Part shown: piece after piece, positions 13,433-14,147 of the stretch
Numbering within the stretch: the first letter of the stretch is position 1
How the letters are laid out: the number at the start of each line of letters is the position of its first letter
Program-made: the position numbers and the translations under genes
The notes under the pieces: generated by a model
What the model was told of the DNA's origin: nothing
Seen by the model: only the letters and a program-made list of their open reading frames with translations
Database searches by the model: none
From: Verrucomicrobiaceae bacterium
Lineage (GTDB): Bacteria; Verrucomicrobiota; Verrucomicrobiia; Verrucomicrobiales; Verrucomicrobiaceae
Direction: 5' to 3'
NCBI GenBank assembly: GCA_947463285.1
Contig: CANHTV010000047.1
Span: forward strand, 1 to 14,147
DNA length: 14,147 bases

Positions 13433-14146
13433 TCAGAACATCAGACGGATCAATATCACGGCCAAGATGATGGTGGCGATGAGGGCGGCATTGAAGGCAA
13501 AACCCCGGCGCATCCAGGTGAGCAGGTCATCCTTCTGGCTGGCGAAAAGAGATTCCTCAGCGTGTTCGATCTCTTCTTCCTGCACGCCAGCAGCGGCGGC
13601 GATGGGGTTGTGATGATGTACCGCAGGGGCTGCTTCGGCCGGGCGATGTGCCAGCAGGCGTCGGACACCTTTTTCGTAGCTGGTTTCCGCTTCATCCAGA
13701 GAATTCAGCGCGCGATCCAACTCGTGGTCGAGCTGGCTGCGCTGCCAGCGCTCTGGAAGATAGGTTTTCAGATCATCGAGACGCTCATGAAATTCCTGCT
13801 GTGTGATGGCGAGATCTTCGACACGACGACGGGCGTCTTCGAGGTCATCAGCAATGGAGCGCAGGGCGCGGTCCAGCTTATCGGTGATCTCTTTTTTGCC
13901 GCTGACAAAGCGTTCCTGCTTCTGGCGGAGATTTTCCAGGATCTGCTTCTGACGCTCGACTTCCTCCTGCTGGGCGCGCAGGGCAGCGAGGCGCTGCTGA
14001 GCTTCTTTGACCTGTTGGTCCATGTCTTCCATGGGTTCTTCCTCCTCGTGACCGACGCTGAATTCCGGTGCGTCATCGAAACGCAGGATGTTGTCATCGG
14101 ATTGAGAAGGGGCGGCGGCGACGGTTGCGGGAGATCTACGGGCCAT
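13433..14146 (-). CDS. Long coiled-coil, tail-anchored membrane protein, 237 aa
   Basis: An acidic, disordered-looking N terminus (1-40, with EEEE at 34-37) leads into heptad-rich helix from about 42 to 160 (QQVKEAQQRLAALRAQQ, EEVERQKQILENLRQKQ, then HERLDDLKTYL). A linker containing VHHHNP (176-181) follows, then a second acidic helix (189-207) and one C-terminal membrane helix (about 216-236). The protein ends RLMF, so almost the whole chain is cytoplasmic. Several positively charged residues (WMRRG) precede the membrane helix, consistent with an N-in topology. The ATG at 14146 lies at the window edge; the frame could extend further upstream, so the true start is not certain. No family recognised; a structural or scaffolding envelope role is an inference. 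Confidence 0.75.
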   Translation of the reverse strand: MARRSPATVAAAPSQSDDNILRFDDAPEFSVGHEEEEPMEDMDQQVKEAQQRLAALRAQQEEVERQKQILENLRQKQERFVSGKKEITDKLDRALRSIADDLEDARRRVEDLAITQQEFHERLDDLKTYLPERWQRSQLDHELDRALNSLDEAETSYEKGVRRLLAHRPAEAAPAVHHHNPIAAAAGVQEEEIEHAEESLFASQKDDLLTWMRRGFAFNAALIATIILAVILIRLMF

Positions 14147-14147
14147 G

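Noticed and set aside
1..14147. CRISPR arrays, insertion sequences, tRNA or rRNA genes
   Set aside because: No regularly spaced repeats, transposase motifs, terminal inverted repeats or RNA-gene signatures were seen on either strand.

Overview
The window looks like chromosomal DNA of a Verrucomicrobia-type bacterium (Prosthecobacter/Verrucomicrobium-like). This is inferred from gene content only: exported type I sulfatases, a Tat-exported Gfo/Idh/MocA oxidoreductase, a secreted YbhE/Pgl-type lactonase, a LamG/DUF1080-like exported protein, GC-rich codons, and starts that nearly all lack a Shine-Dalgarno sequence. No mobile element, CRISPR array, tRNA or rRNA was found.

Layout. Bases 3-3375 (plus strand) hold housekeeping and signalling genes: the 3' part of class 2 dihydroorotate dehydrogenase (pyrD), a small histidine kinase with no sensor domain, and the chaperone htpG, which ends at a hairpin terminator. 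Bases 3435-6630 (minus strand) look like one operon: two exported sulfatases followed by a small lipoprotein with an EF-hand-like loop. Diverging from it at 6775 is an exported LamG/DUF1080-like protein. It converges almost end to end with a secreted beta-propeller lactonase (7497-8555, minus). A compact Mini-III-like RNase III domain protein (8671-9033, minus) is divergent from a Tat-dependent Gfo/Idh/MocA oxidoreductase (9098-10390, plus).

Bases 10545-12213 hold the most distinctive block. It starts with a 51-residue lipoprotein-like peptide and a strong intrinsic terminator. Three tightly packed genes follow: a one-helix anti-sigma-like membrane protein (101 aa), a periplasmic CnrX/ZraP-like metal-sensor-type protein with four cysteines (160 aa) and an ECF sigma factor (197 aa). 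Order, sizes and topology match the cnrY-cnrX-cnrH nickel/cobalt regulatory set of Cupriavidus, but no efflux genes are present here. After it come an orphan polytopic membrane protein (12399-12917) and, on the minus strand, two small coiled-coil proteins with C-terminal membrane anchors (13033-14146). The convergent gap between them contains two tandem hairpins.

Working together (inference): the sulfatases, LamG-like protein, lactonase and Tat oxidoreductase would act outside the cytoplasm on sulfated polysaccharides and the sugars released from them. The sigma block would sense an envelope or metal/redox signal through the periplasmic protein and release the sigma factor from its membrane anti-sigma partner. 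No gene in this window supplies the formylglycine-generating enzyme the sulfatases need.
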